Assembly: GCF_004801405.1 (NCBI RefSeq)
Contig: NZ_SSOB01000006.1
Span: 124,001-188,000, forward strand
Direction: 5' to 3'
Length of the DNA stretch: 64,000 nt
Source of the DNA: Cohnella fermenti
GTDB taxonomy: Bacteria > Bacillota > Bacilli > Paenibacillales > Paenibacillaceae
In this document: in pieces, positions 37,218 to 45,992 of the stretch
Numbering within the stretch: the first letter of the stretch is position 1
How the letters are laid out: every line of letters begins with the position of its first letter
Notes under the pieces: generated by a model
The model's database searches: none
Told to the model about the DNA's origin: nothing
What the model saw: only the letters and a program-made list of their open reading frames with translations
Program-made: the position numbers and the translations under genes

Positions 37218-37331
37218 TCACGAATCGGAAGGAATGAGTTTGTCCGCTTCTCGCAAGTTGTTGGCTCCAAAGGCCCATATGTCTTTATGGATTGCCTCCA
37301 ATCGCGCCTTTCCCAAAAGCTTCAGGACCAT
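37218..37331 (-). other. short open frame, possible gene fragment
   Basis: A 37-codon frame reads MVLKLLGKARLEAIHKDIW and ends READKLIPSDS. It has a protein-like composition but no clear ribosome binding site. It sits between the catalase start and the IS3 element and may be the end of a gene lost during IS insertion. The rest of 37,067-37,367 shows nothing else. Confidence 0.25.
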
Positions 37332-37427
37332 GGAAGGATTCGGGGGTATGGAGTGCTACGATAAAGGTGCAGTCGAAAAACGCCCTCATATGAAATAAAA
37401 TGAAAGCTAACGAGGGGACGGGAGACA

Positions 37428-37718
37428 ATGAAACGGTACGACAAAGCATTCAAAGAAGAAGCAGTCAGATTAAGCGATGAGATTGGACTGCAAAAGGCTG
37501 CCGAGCAGTTAGGCGTAGCCTACTACACCTTACAAGGATGGAGAAAGCAACGAACCCTGCATGGCGACGGCGCGCATATCGGGAGCGGACGGGCTTATGC
37601 ATCCGCCGATAAGACGGCGCGGGAAATTGAACTGGAGAGAGAAAACAGTGAACTGCGCCGCGCGAATGAAATCCTCAAGGACGCACTCGGTTTTTTCGCA
37701 AAAGACCGGAAGCGGTAA
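37428..37718 (+). CDS. IS3-family transposase OrfA
   Basis: A 96-residue protein with an N-terminal helix-turn-helix (YDKAFKEEAVRLSDEIG, then AAEQLGVAYYTLQGWRK) that binds the element ends and a leucine-zipper-like C-terminus (LERENSELRRANEILKDAL). It ends GFFAKDRKR. A T6 run followed by CGCAAAAG near 37,691-37,704 is a plausible site for the -1 frameshift that makes the OrfAB transposase. Confidence 0.93.
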   Translation: MKRYDKAFKEEAVRLSDEIGLQKAAEQLGVAYYTLQGWRKQRTLHGDGAHIGSGRAYASADKTAREIELERENSELRRANEILKDALGFFAKDRKR

Positions 37719-37777
37719 AGGCATGCCAACTCTATGCGTACATCCGTGAACGACGAGATCGATGGACCGTCAAGGAG

Positions 37778-38602
37778 ATGTGCGAAGCGCTTGCAGTCAG
37801 CGAGTCAGGCTATTACCGTAGCCTAAAGCCCGCCCCCATGCAGGAGAGACAGCAACGGCTTCTGGTTAGCATGAAAGCCATTATCAGCGAACATGAGGAC
37901 AATCGGAATTACGGTACCCGGCGCATGCTGCTGGCGCTGTCGCAAATAGACATCCACACCAGCTACAGCACCGTCTATCGCCTCATGAAGAAGCACGGGC
38001 TGCTGCAGAAAGCGAAGCGTCACCCGAACGGTATTACACGCGAGGATGCCGCAGCTCAAAAGAGCGAGAACCTGATCCACAGAGACTTCAGCGCCTCGGC
38101 ACCGAATCAAAAGTGGCTATCGGATATCACCGAAGTTCCTTGTTCAGATGGCAAGCTCTATCTGTCCGCGGTGCTGGATTGTTACAACGGAGAGATCGTC
38201 GGCCTTGCCATGGACGACAACATGCGCAAGGAGCTCTGCATCCAAGCCTTTGAGAACGCGTGCAAGGCAAGAAACGCGCGCGGCATGATTTATCACAGCG
38301 ATCGCGGCAGCCAATTCACAAGCCAGGCATTCCGAGCGTGTCTGGCCAAACGCGGTGCCATTCAAAGCATGAGCGGCACAGGGCGCTGCGATGATAACGC
38401 AAGAATGGAAAGCTTCTTTGCTACGCTAAAGAAAGAAAAGCTGTACAAGATCAAAACGGAACACTACCCGATGTCGCAGATCAAATCGATCATCTTCAGA
38501 TACATCATGGTCTACTACAACAGGCGGCGGATCTACACCACGAATCCTGGGGGCTGGCCCCCAACGATTTATCGTGAAAGAATGCTGTCACAAGTAGCGT
38601 AG
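37778..38602 (+). CDS. IS3-family transposase OrfB (DDE integrase domain)
   Basis: 274 residues from an internal ATG; the frame extends upstream without a stop through RPEAVKACQLYAYIRERRD to the frameshift region. The DDE catalytic core is visible: Asp in KWLSDITEVP, Asp in YHSDRGSQFTS and Glu in ARMESFFATLKKE. It therefore appears complete and potentially active. Confidence 0.94.
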   Translation: MCEALAVSESGYYRSLKPAPMQERQQRLLVSMKAIISEHEDNRNYGTRRMLLALSQIDIHTSYSTVYRLMKKHGLLQKAKRHPNGITREDAAAQKSENLIHRDFSASAPNQKWLSDITEVPCSDGKLYLSAVLDCYNGEIVGLAMDDNMRKELCIQAFENACKARNARGMIYHSDRGSQFTSQAFRACLAKRGAIQSMSGTGRCDDNARMESFFATLKKEKLYKIKTEHYPMSQIKSIIFRYIMVYYNRRRIYTTNPGGWPPTIYRERMLSQVA

Positions 38603-38628
38603 CAACAGGTTTCTTCATGAGGGTGTTT

Positions 38629-39012
38629 TCAAACTGCACTTTTCTTGACAACTCCATACTTCTGCAAATCGCCTTTTACTAAGTCTAGAGCAACCGCCAA
38701 CTTAATTTGATTCATTTTACTCAGTCCTTTTTTATACTCATTAATCGGCTGAGAACTAACAAGAGGTTCCGACTGAGCATCATGCCTTGTAATTTCAACT
38801 CTAAGCACTAGTTCACCATCTATCAAGATTGTATATATATCTTCTTCTTGCTCTGGTATCCAATTCAATACATAAGCAGTCCTTAAATTGGGGTTAAACT
38901 TTTTTATCGCAGATAGCAGTTGTATTTTCCCTACTTCCTCAAATAGAGATTTGTTAGAAAGAATTAAACTCTGTCTAAATTCCTGTTCTGTTTTACTACC
39001 ACTGAGTTTCAA
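38629..39012 (-). CDS. candidate immunity protein, C-terminus altered by IS3 insertion
   Basis: A 127-residue protein with a TTG start (MKLSGSKTEQEFRQSL) six bases after AGGGAGAG. It begins 15 nt after the stop of a toxin-tip remnant (39,027-39,157), the usual place for an Rhs immunity gene. The last residues, KKSAV, are read from the terminal inverted repeat of the IS3 element, so the natural end is lost. No known domain is recognised; the immunity role is inferred from position. Confidence 0.6.
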   Translation of the reverse strand: MKLSGSKTEQEFRQSLILSNKSLFEEVGKIQLLSAIKKFNPNLRTAYVLNWIPEQEEDIYTILIDGELVLRVEITRHDAQSEPLVSSQPINEYKKGLSKMNQIKLAVALDLVKGDLQKYGVVKKSAV

Positions 39013-39026
39013 ATCGTCACTCTCCC

Positions 39027-39157
39027 TTAATTAATCAATCCAGCTGTCGCTGTAACTAAGTTCCCATACTTATCCATAAGAATCGTCATTGTTAAAGTAG
39101 GTAAGAAATTATTGAATTTATCTAGTCCAATTGGATTGTTGAGATTAATTGTAACTG
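39027..39157 (-). pseudogene. C-terminal stub of an Rhs toxin tip
   Basis: The frame reads AVTINLNNPIGLDKFNNFLP, then LTMTILMDKYGNLVTATAGLIN and a stop. The pattern of a K-position followed by a strand with a DKYG-type turn and a final TA-x-G is common at the end of polymorphic toxin domains. Upstream it is cut by the IS66 remnant. About 42 codons are left, so it cannot act alone. Confidence 0.6.
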
Positions 39158-39213
39158 CTCAGCCCTCTGAAAAGCGCCAAAAAAAGATACATCCAAATAA
39201 ATGAAACTGGCCC

Positions 39214-39930
39214 ATGATGTCGAATAAGGGTTTAGAAGGCCGAATTGGGACGGGAGATGCGAACATGGAGATGACACCCGAGCAAGTCATGAAGATCTGC
39301 AAAGGCGATGAAGAAATTGCGGTCTTCTTCCATGCGCTTCTGGCGAATATCACCACGCTTGAAAAGCGGATTCAGGAGTTGGAGCGACGACTCGGGCAGA
39401 ACAGTTCCAACAGCAACAAGCCGCCTTCAAGCGCATTGGCTGAGCATGAGCGAGCATCCGGATGAAGTGATTACCTATGAGATCAAGCATCACAGAGAAG
39501 CGCTTCTTCAGAGCGGTCTCCCGTGTATGCCGTGGGAAGACCTCGCTGCATTTGAAGACCGATATCGGACGCTGATTCGCATCGGACTCGCGGAAAATCT
39601 GCAGCCACCGTCGCCGATCGAGAAGAAAAAGGGGAAGGGGAAGCAGACCAAAACCAAAAACTTGCTCGACCGCCTCCACCTCCATCAAGAGGCGACGCTG
39701 GCTTTTATGCATGATTTCCGGGTGCCTTTTACCAACAATGAAGCCGAGCGGGCCATTCGGATGATTAAGAATCAGCAGAAAGTATCGGGCTCCTTCCGCA
39801 GCGAAGAAGGGGCAAAGTCCTTCGCTCGTATCCGCGGGTTCGTCTCCACTCTCCGCAAACAGGGGCGTCCTGTTCTAAACACGCTACGGAACATCTTTGA
39901 CGGGATATCGGTGATTGCTATTGTGGTGAC
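39214..39930 (+). pseudogene. IS66-family transposase with internal deletion
   Basis: The first frame carries the IS66 TnpC N-terminus (LEKRIQELERRLGQNSSNSN, then KPPSS). Near 39,450 it is replaced by another frame with the TnpC C-terminus (FRVPFTNNEAERAIRMIKNQ, then VSGSFRSEEGAKSFARIRGF). The central catalytic region is mostly missing. Some fragments of the inner part (VITYEIKHHREALLQS) remain. It cannot be active. Confidence 0.85.
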
Positions 39931-40020
39931 TACTTTTTACCACATGGAACGCGCTTTGTCTCTATTCTTTTTTGATTTTACAGTTTACTGGAAGCGAATT
40001 TACTCATTTATAGCAGTCAA

Positions 40021-40356
40021 TTATATTCCCTTCATTGCTCCATAAACAGCATAAAGATAAAAAATAAATATTCCAATACATACACAAACGTAAGATAGAT
40101 TCAAAATGAGCGATACAAGAAACATCTTTTTGGTAATTTCCCGTTTCATTCTATTATTTATTCCTTTTGTGGTTGCGATAAGCGATAACACAAAACAAAC
40201 AAATTGAATTAAAACAAGAATTAATACTACAATTTGTTCAGCAGTTGAAACTCTATTTGAAATGATTCTATTTGAGATCACCTGTAAGACTGCTGCTGTG
40301 GTAATAAGGGCTATCCAACTTATTGTTCCAATTATAAGTATTGATTTATTTTTCAG
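40021..40356 (-). CDS. membrane protein, candidate immunity partner of the tip at 40,387
   Basis: About 111 residues with three or more hydrophobic helices: ILIIGTISWIALITTAAVL, IVVLILVLIQFVCFVLSLI and LVSLILNLSYVCVCIGIFI. The frame with a GTG start at 40,281 would lose the first helix. The longer frame begins at CTG 40,356, nine bases after AAGGAG, which is unusual but better placed. It lies 30 nt after the stop of an orphan Rhs tip. A membrane immunity protein would fit a toxin acting on the envelope. Confidence 0.55.
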   Translation of the reverse strand: MKNKSILIIGTISWIALITTAAVLQVISNRIISNRVSTAEQIVVLILVLIQFVCFVLSLIATTKGINNRMKREITKKMFLVSLILNLSYVCVCIGIFIFYLYAVYGAMKGI

Positions 40357-40386
40357 TGAACACCACTCCTTAATAATACGATTTCA

Positions 40387-40809
40387 TTAATTTCCTGAAG
40401 CCTTAAGTGCTGCCGCCTTTAGTGTTACCCAGAACTTGGTCCATCCTGGAGTTGTATCATAGGAAGCATTTCCGAGTATATAGTAAGGTATAACATCATT
40501 ATAAGCATGTAGAGCAAAATCAGACGGAGGAGAAAAATTGTATGTTCCAACATTGGTTATGTCTCGTACCAGTGTACCATCAGAATAATAAACTGCTTCT
40601 AAATGTCCATCAGCAGAAGTATATTTTAAATTCCCTTCATTACCTATTCCTAATTGATGATATACGGACTCTGATGGTTTGAGCTTTATCCATCCCATTT
40701 TAATTGCTTCTTGCTCAGTGCTTGGAGCACTATTTAATACATTTCGCGAATAATGTAGCGCAATTACATAAGGTAATGGGTCATTCAAATTCATATAAAG
40801 TTCTCTCAT
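40387..40809 (-). CDS. orphan Rhs toxin tip of unrecognised type
   Basis: The frame is open upstream to about 40,858 without a Rhs core, reading YASSQYRDDVMRELYMNLND and then 140 residues. Conserved-looking blocks are LKYTSADGHLEAVYYSDGTL, NVGTYNFSPP and HAYNDVIPYYILGNASYDTT. Such DGHxEAVY and GTYN blocks recur in C-terminal domains of Rhs/WapA-like proteins, but I cannot name a family. The 5' end is fused to an IS110 remnant, so it is probably silent unless recombined into an rhs gene. Confidence 0.6.
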   Translation of the reverse strand: MRELYMNLNDPLPYVIALHYSRNVLNSAPSTEQEAIKMGWIKLKPSESVYHQLGIGNEGNLKYTSADGHLEAVYYSDGTLVRDITNVGTYNFSPPSDFALHAYNDVIPYYILGNASYDTTPGWTKFWVTLKAAALKASGN

Positions 40810-40831
40810 GACATCATCTCGATATTGAGAG

Positions 40832-41827
40832 CTAGCATAGCTTGCTTTGGTAGTACGCCAGCAATGCCGGGTTTCTCGGCTCTCTCTTGCCTTTCGTCAC
40901 CGCCAGTTGCCTGATGGCCAAGTCGTAGAACAACCCATGCAAGTGACGATCGCCCAGCTTGCTCTTCTTCACGTCCTCTCGACTCCCGGAGCTGTTCTCG
41001 TAGGGCGCGATTCCTGCATACTTCGCCAATTTATCCGCGTTCTTGAAGCATCTGATATCCCCAATTCGTGCGATGAAGTCCGCCGCTGTCACAAGATCGA
41101 TGCCTGTCATGGATTCTAACTTATAATCGAAGGTACTCATCAGGCTCTGGAGGTGGTCTTCCACCAGTGCAACTTCCTTCTTCAGGAAGTCAACCTGCCG
41201 AACATAGCTGACAATCATCGCGTCCTTCACCGCCTGATTCCCACCTGTCGTGTCTCCATCCGACTCTATACAGCCGACTATTTCTCTTGCCTTCCCGAGT
41301 GATAAACAGTTATTGCTCTGTTTCCGGAGAAATTCCGCCAATTCCTCTACCGCCACTCCCTTCAAGCCATGAGGAGACGGGTACTCCTTCCAGAAGGCCA
41401 ATGCTGTCTTCCCCGTGAGATCGGTGAAAAACTTCTTGTAGCTCGGATAGTGATAGCTTAGTTCATTGTGGAGCTGCTTCTTCGTCTTCGTCAGTTCGCC
41501 AACCAACGAGTCCCGCCGATTAACGCAATGCTTTAACGAGAAATAGACATCTTGGGGCTTTGCATCCGGTAGATCATCCAACTCGTCAAGCAGTATTTTC
41601 GCAACTATTCGAGCATCTCAATGGTCTGTTTTCTTGGGCTGTGGATTGCTTTTACGCTTGTCGTTCGCAAGCGAGGGGTTGACCGACTTCACCGAATACC
41701 CTTCGCCCGTTAGATAGATCGATAAGCCTCGACCATATCCGTTAACATCCTCCAGACCGAATACAGTGTTGCCGCTCACGTACTTTGTCGGTGCAATAAT
41801 CACCGTCGTTGACGTGAGCGGCAACAA
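40832..41827 (-). pseudogene. IS110-family transposase remnant, copy 3
   Basis: Two pieces: an N-terminal part (VFGLEDVNGYGRGLSIYL) and, after an in-frame TGA where other copies have Trp (KTDH, stop, DARIVAK), a long C-terminal part with YHYPSYKKFF, SMTGIDLVTAADFIARIGD and FAGIAPYENSSGSR-like blocks. The N-terminal Asp motif and the extreme C-terminus are missing. It is a different subgroup from the 53-kb copy. Left and right it abuts a toxin tip and an immunity gene. Confidence 0.85.
41769..41825. repeat. 14-bp perfect inverted repeat at the edge of the IS110 remnant
   Basis: GTTGCCGCTCACGT at 41,769 pairs with ACGTGAGCGGCAAC ending at 41,825 around 29 bases. It lies directly after the stop of the membrane immunity gene and at the truncated 5' end of the IS110 remnant. 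It may act as a terminator-like hairpin or mark an inversion breakpoint. Confidence 0.7.
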
Positions 41828-41828
41828 T

Positions 41829-42251
41829 CTATCTCTTCAATTTCCTTACTTTTAGATTGTTTCTAATCCGAAAAACACAAACAATTAATAGTCCCGAATT
41901 AATGAGTAACAGACTCCAATATAAATAATGTGCATAATCATAGTAACCAAACAACCATACTCCACCCAATAATATAACAATTAAGACTATTAGGTAAATT
42001 AATACTAAGAATATAAAACACACTAATTCCGACAATGAATTTGGGGTTTGGACCATTATTAAAAGATAAGTCAATAACACTGATAAACCGGCTAGCGCAA
42101 GTAGAACAGTTAAGAATTTATTAGGATCATATTCCATTAATGACTGTCCCATATAGTCTAGCAATGTGATAAACTCAAGAAATTCATACAGGATACAAAA
42201 TATCAACGACACGAATATCAAGAATTTAGTAATTGATCGTAACTTAATCAT
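41829..42251 (-). CDS. membrane protein, candidate immunity partner of the lysozyme-like tip
   Basis: 140 residues with four hydrophobic helices (FLIFVSLIFCILYEFLEFI; VLLALAGLSVLLTYLLIM; LVCFIFLVLIYLIVLIVILL; LYWSLLLINSGLLIVCVF) and a basic C-terminal tail. Its ATG lies one nucleotide after the stop of the orphan tip (TGATATG), so the two are coupled. A multi-spanning membrane protein next to a peptidoglycan-attacking tip would be suitably placed to protect the envelope. Function is inferred from context. Confidence 0.65.
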   Translation of the reverse strand: MIKLRSITKFLIFVSLIFCILYEFLEFITLLDYMGQSLMEYDPNKFLTVLLALAGLSVLLTYLLIMVQTPNSLSELVCFIFLVLIYLIVLIVILLGGVWLFGYYDYAHYLYWSLLLINSGLLIVCVFRIRNNLKVRKLKR

Positions 42252-42252
42252 A

Positions 42253-42996
42253 TCAAGCTCCCAACAGTATAGAGATATATGGCATATACTGCATTACCCT
42301 CATAGCATAATTATTTCCTAGTTGAATAGCCTCAGGATTTGACATTGACGAATTGTAGTATGGTATAACCTGTGACCAAGAACTATCAGAAGTAATATCA
42401 ATACTATGGGTATCTGCCTTATCATATAAAACAAGTCCTATTGTAACAATATTAAACGTATTATCATTTGTAAGTTTCTTCGCTAAATTATAAGTGCCGT
42501 CTGGGAGTTCATCCTCCCATCCCATGTTTACCCATGCATTCCTAGCCGTACTTGGGAATATTGCCCCTAAACCTACGGAATGCTCAACCCCTCTTATTTT
42601 AGTATCATAGTTAAGGACATCGTCATCCATTTTTCGAGTAGCCTGTTCTCTGAATATAATTGCCCCAAGCAATGCTGGAGGAATATTGACTGCTCCTCCC
42701 ACTGCGTTTATTGTTGAAGCGTTATTTACTACCGCACTTATAGGATCATTCATTATTGCAGAATACACCATTTTTGAATTACTAGACTCTTCGAAAAGCA
42801 AATCAACCAATTTGTTTTTGGCGTAAGTTACATCATCGACATATTTCGAACCGCCTACATCATGGAATACTTCCGTGTTACCGGTTCCGTAACATCCTCC
42901 TGCATGCGAGTATTTCCCATCAGCCGATGTACACCAGTGCCCCGTAGGATCAGCATAAATCAAAGGATTATTATGAACATACGTATAAAGATTCAA
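42253..42996 (-). CDS. orphan Rhs tip with lysozyme/transglycosylase-like toxin domain
   Basis: 248 codons from a TTG (MNLYTYVHNNPLIYADPTGH). The Rhs-core sense continues upstream as DTYEGQITNPLSL to a TAG at the IS110 junction (43,035-43,037), so no proper start exists. After the DPTG boundary comes the toxin: VNIPPALLGAIIFREQ (a helix ending in a likely catalytic Glu) and HSVGLGAIFPSTARNAW, which match the E and GLGQI-x-PSTA motifs of lysozyme-like transglycosylases. It probably attacks peptidoglycan. It is likely a silent cassette. Confidence 0.7.
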   Translation of the reverse strand: MNLYTYVHNNPLIYADPTGHWCTSADGKYSHAGGCYGTGNTEVFHDVGGSKYVDDVTYAKNKLVDLLFEESSNSKMVYSAIMNDPISAVVNNASTINAVGGAVNIPPALLGAIIFREQATRKMDDDVLNYDTKIRGVEHSVGLGAIFPSTARNAWVNMGWEDELPDGTYNLAKKLTNDNTFNIVTIGLVLYDKADTHSIDITSDSSWSQVIPYYNSSMSNPEAIQLGNNYAMRVMQYMPYISILLGA

Positions 42997-43104
42997 ACTC
43001 AGCGGATTAGTGATCTGCCCCTCATACGTATCCTAGTTTATAAAGCGTAATTCCTGTTAACGTTAGGGCGGTGACTGCTTTCGCAATTCCTCCCCTTCAT
43101 TGTA

Positions 43105-43735
43105 TCACCCGGTATTGGGACTGGATACATTTGGAATGACATAGACCGCCTTTGTTCGCATCAAGTAGTGAATGATGTTCACCAGTTTCCGCATAATGCA
43201 GACAATTGCCTGCTGCTTCGTCTTCCCTGCCTTCAACTTCTGTTCATAGTATTGATGAAAATACGGGTTACGCGGCTCTTTCTTCGTCCGAGTTGCGAAT
43301 ATCTTGAACCAAACTTCGGACGATGAAATCCCGTTTGTCCTGAAAATCTAGCTTCGTATCCTCGTCCATCTCGACGAGTTCCTTAATTTGAACGGCTTTC
43401 TTAGTCGATAACCCATTATGACTCAACACACGAAGGAATTTGGCTAACTCTTCTTCCGTTGTCTCTTGCGAATGATGAGGTGACGGGAATCGCCACCAGA
43501 ACACCAACTCCGTCTTGCCGTCCACCTCGGAGAAAAACTTCTTGTAGCTCGGGTAGTGATACCCCAGTTGTTGATGGAGCTTCTTCAATGTACCCGACAA
43601 ATTCTTGGCTACCCAACGCCGTTGATTAACCAATTGACTAATCGCTCAATACAAATCAATGGGCTTTGCATCCGGTAAGAACGGCAACTCGTCCCGAAGA
43701 ACCCGCGCTACATTCTCAGCATCCCAGGCATCCCC
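43105..43735 (-). pseudogene. IS110-family transposase remnant, copy 1 (sister of the 53-kb copy)
   Basis: It matches the intact copy at WDAENVARVLRDELPFLPDA, then has a TGA where the intact copy has Trp (DLY, stop, AISQ), continues as VNQRRWVAKNLSGTLKKLHQ to SLVQDIRNS, then jumps by deletion to TRTKKEPRNP and the C-terminus ending at 43,105. The 5' part is lost at 43,735, where a regulator fragment begins. Its right-end non-coding DNA runs to the rhs junction at 43,034. Confidence 0.88.
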
Positions 43736-43943
43736 TAGTCTCGACCTACTGGTACGAATGTCAAATTTACTGAGCGTATCCACAGATCATCTATTATTTG
43801 GTGTTGAGGAAGACACAATCGAGAATAGGACTGGTCAAATTCAAAAGCTCTTTCTAAAATTGAGTGAATCAGGACGTGTTGCGTTAAATAATATTGGACA
43901 GGAACTGCTCAAGTTAGAACAACACTTGCAGGAAAAAGCTTAA
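43731..43943 (+). pseudogene. XRE-family regulator, C-terminal fragment
   Basis: From 43,731 the frame reads SPSLDLLVRMSNLLSVSTDH and then LLFGVEEDTIENRTGQIQKL, ending LLKLEQHLQEKA. This is the end of a Cro/CI-type helix-turn-helix domain and its C-terminal helix, as in SinR-like regulators. The recognition helix and start are replaced by the IS110 remnant. Confidence 0.75.
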
Positions 43944-43971
43944 CCGCAATTGTCGAGGTTAGGCTTTTATT
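43934..43971 (+). terminator. terminator of the XRE fragment gene
   Basis: AAAGCTTAACC pairs with GGTTAGGCTTT around an 11-nt loop and is followed by TATTT. It overlaps the stop at 43,943 and lies 18 nt from the 3' end of the group II intron. Confidence 0.75.
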
Positions 43972-44091
43972 TATGAACAATTTCAAAAGTAGAGTGGGGG
44001 ACTGGTATCCCAGTCCCCCCTGCATCAAACCGTACGTGAGGTTTTCCCTCATACGGCTTTCCGATGTTCTTCTTTCTTGTGCATGCGACAA

Positions 44092-44712
44092 TTATCCGAT
44101 TGCAACTCTCTGTAATCCCGACCACTTGGCTATTCTCGCAATTACCCGCATCTCGCCATGCTTGTTTCGCTTACGATGCTTCTTATTCCAGAATAGCGTC
44201 AACCTCACTCGAACATAAACGTCAATCTTCCTAAGTATGTTGCCTGAGAACGGGTCGAGACGGTAATAGTTCCTCCATCCTCTAATCATTGGATTGAGTT
44301 CCGCCACCATTTTCCCCATGCTCCAATACAGTCGATTGCGCGGTGCTGTTACTTCTTTAATCTTACCTCGCATACTCCGCATGGCTTTCTGAGATGGGTA
44401 ACTCCTTAAACTATAGAATAAGCCGTACTTTCCCTTCACTCCGACTTTCTTGTGATGCATACCTAGGAAATCAAATCCAGCTTGATCGTTTGTAAGGTTG
44501 ACCAGTCGTGACTTCGCTGTATTCATCTCAAGTTCTAACTTTCCACATACAGCTTTCAATACATGAATCGCTTCCAACGCGTGTGTTTGGGTTTTACAAA
44601 GGATCACAAGGTCATCCGCATATCGGACTAGGGCACCCAGATGCAAAAACTTCTTTTCCCATATTGTATCCAGGTAGTTGAGGTAAATGTTCGCAAGCAG
44701 CGGAGATATGAC
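44092..44712 (-). pseudogene. group II intron reverse transcriptase/maturase, C-terminal half
   Basis: The frame resumes at 44,712 with VISPLLANIYLNYLDTIWEK, directly following PQGG of the other half. The catalytic YADD motif is in LVRYADDLVILCKTQ. The thumb/maturase X domain follows (GWRNYYRLDPFSGNILRKID) and the protein ends GLQRVAIG without an endonuclease domain. Its first half is at 50,753-51,433. Confidence 0.9.
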
Positions 44713-44749
44713 TCCGCCTTATGAGAAGTAACTCGTTATGCAAAGTAAA
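44713..44749. repeat. left 37-bp terminal inverted repeat of the RIT element
   Basis: It begins TCCGCCTTATGAGAAG and ends with TTATGCAAAGTAAA. It is the exact reverse complement of 50,693-50,729. A facing copy of its inner motif, TTACTTTGCATAAT, lies at 44,787-44,801, so this end has two inverted recombinase-arm sequences. Confidence 0.92.
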
Positions 44750-44812
44750 CAGCACAAACCCAGGGAAGATCAGGGGGTAGCCTTAATTTACTTTGCATAA
44801 TATCAGGTCAAG

Positions 44813-45826
44813 TTAAAGACTGGACAGCCACTCGATGAGGTCTTCGTCTTGGTTCCATTGGGGAAGCCCCTCCGCCACCATGTTGGGATAGGCCTGCTCC
44901 AACGCCTTTCGTTTTAACTCTGTATCTGCACGTGCATACACCTCCGTTGTCGCAATATCCACATGTCCGAGCAGGTCTCGAATGTAAATTAGATTTACCC
45001 CGACCTGTAATAAATGCATCGCTTTGGTGTGCCTCAATACATGAGGAGTCACCTTATCCGGAATGGCTGAAGAGACTGCACGCGCACGAGCAACATATTT
45101 ATCCAAGATAAAGGCGACACCTTCCCGCGTCATCTTCCTGTGCTGGCGGTTACAAAAAAGCGGCCGGTCTTGCGCGCCATTGTGTAACAAGCGGTTCTCC
45201 GCCATATACTGCCGGAGTACGACCTCCGTGTTCGACATAATAGGGACATGCCTTGTCTTTCGTCCTTTGCCAGTCAGACTCAGAACTGGCGGCGGGTCTA
45301 AGCGAACGTCCCGGACACGAAGATCAACTAATTCCTGCACCCGTGCTCCCGTGTCGTACAAGACGGATAGCAGTGTCGCATCTCTGCGGCCTCCGGACGT
45401 TGCCGGATCGGGCTGCGCCAGGATGAGTTGCAACGAATCGGGGGTAAGATGGTTTACCGTCGGCTTTGGTGTCTTTTTCATTGGAATGGCGAGGATCTTC
45501 TGGTAGGTGACTAAACCGACAGGATGTTCCGTCTGTACATAGCGGAAAAACGCATGAATGCAAGCCAGACGTTGGTTCCGCGTAGAAATGCCGTTGTTTC
45601 TTTCCTCTTCGAGCCACTTTAGAAAGGCGAGAATGAGTGCTTCATCCACTTGCGCCAGGGTAAGCCGTTCAATCGAGAGTCCGTTCTGTTTGCAGTACGT
45701 GAGGAACAGCTTAAACGTATCGCGGTAGGAAGAAATCGTATTCGGACTCACGTTCCGCTGCCCTGGAAGATAAACGGATAAATACTGGGATAGCGCCTTG
45801 GCAAGGTCAGTCGGCTTCAGAACCAT
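44813..45826 (-). CDS. tyrosine recombinase (RitC-like)
   Basis: A 337-residue integrase starting MVLKPTDLAKALSQYL. A SAM-like N-terminal core-binding domain is followed by the catalytic domain with Arg in YDTGARVQELVDL, HVLRHTKAMHLLQ (His-x-x-Arg) and LLGHVDIATTEVYARAD (His and the nucleophile Tyr). All catalytic residues are present. If the IS21 element is removed, its ATG overlaps the end of the RitB frame, as in other trio elements. Confidence 0.92.
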   Translation of the reverse strand: MVLKPTDLAKALSQYLSVYLPGQRNVSPNTISSYRDTFKLFLTYCKQNGLSIERLTLAQVDEALILAFLKWLEEERNNGISTRNQRLACIHAFFRYVQTEHPVGLVTYQKILAIPMKKTPKPTVNHLTPDSLQLILAQPDPATSGGRRDATLLSVLYDTGARVQELVDLRVRDVRLDPPPVLSLTGKGRKTRHVPIMSNTEVVLRQYMAENRLLHNGAQDRPLFCNRQHRKMTREGVAFILDKYVARARAVSSAIPDKVTPHVLRHTKAMHLLQVGVNLIYIRDLLGHVDIATTEVYARADTELKRKALEQAYPNMVAEGLPQWNQDEDLIEWLSSL

Positions 45827-45992
45827 CGCCTCCCATAACCGGTATCACGTGGCCTGTGTTTTGTCAAGTAGAATTCCCTGGTTTGGTCATCGCTTTTTCC
45901 CTGGTCTAATCATCCACTTTTCCTTGGTGTAATCATCAAGAATTCCCTGGTTTAATCAATGGGATTCGCCACTGAATTTCCAGTTATATCGG

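Larger units (their letters stand above)
37368..38638 (+). mobile_element. IS3-family insertion sequence (IS150-like)
   Basis: A 1,271-bp element with two overlapping-phase transposase frames. The ends are imperfect inverted repeats: left TGCAGTCGAAAAACGCCCTC and, on the complement of the right end, TGCAGTTTGAAAACACCCTC. No matching target duplication flanks it, so one flank may have been altered after insertion. Its right end supplies the last codons and stop of the truncated immunity-type gene at 38,629. Confidence 0.92.

Noticed and set aside
37363..38643. Target duplication for the IS3 element
   Set aside because: Bases next to the two ends do not match for 3-5 bp in any alignment tried, so none is claimed.
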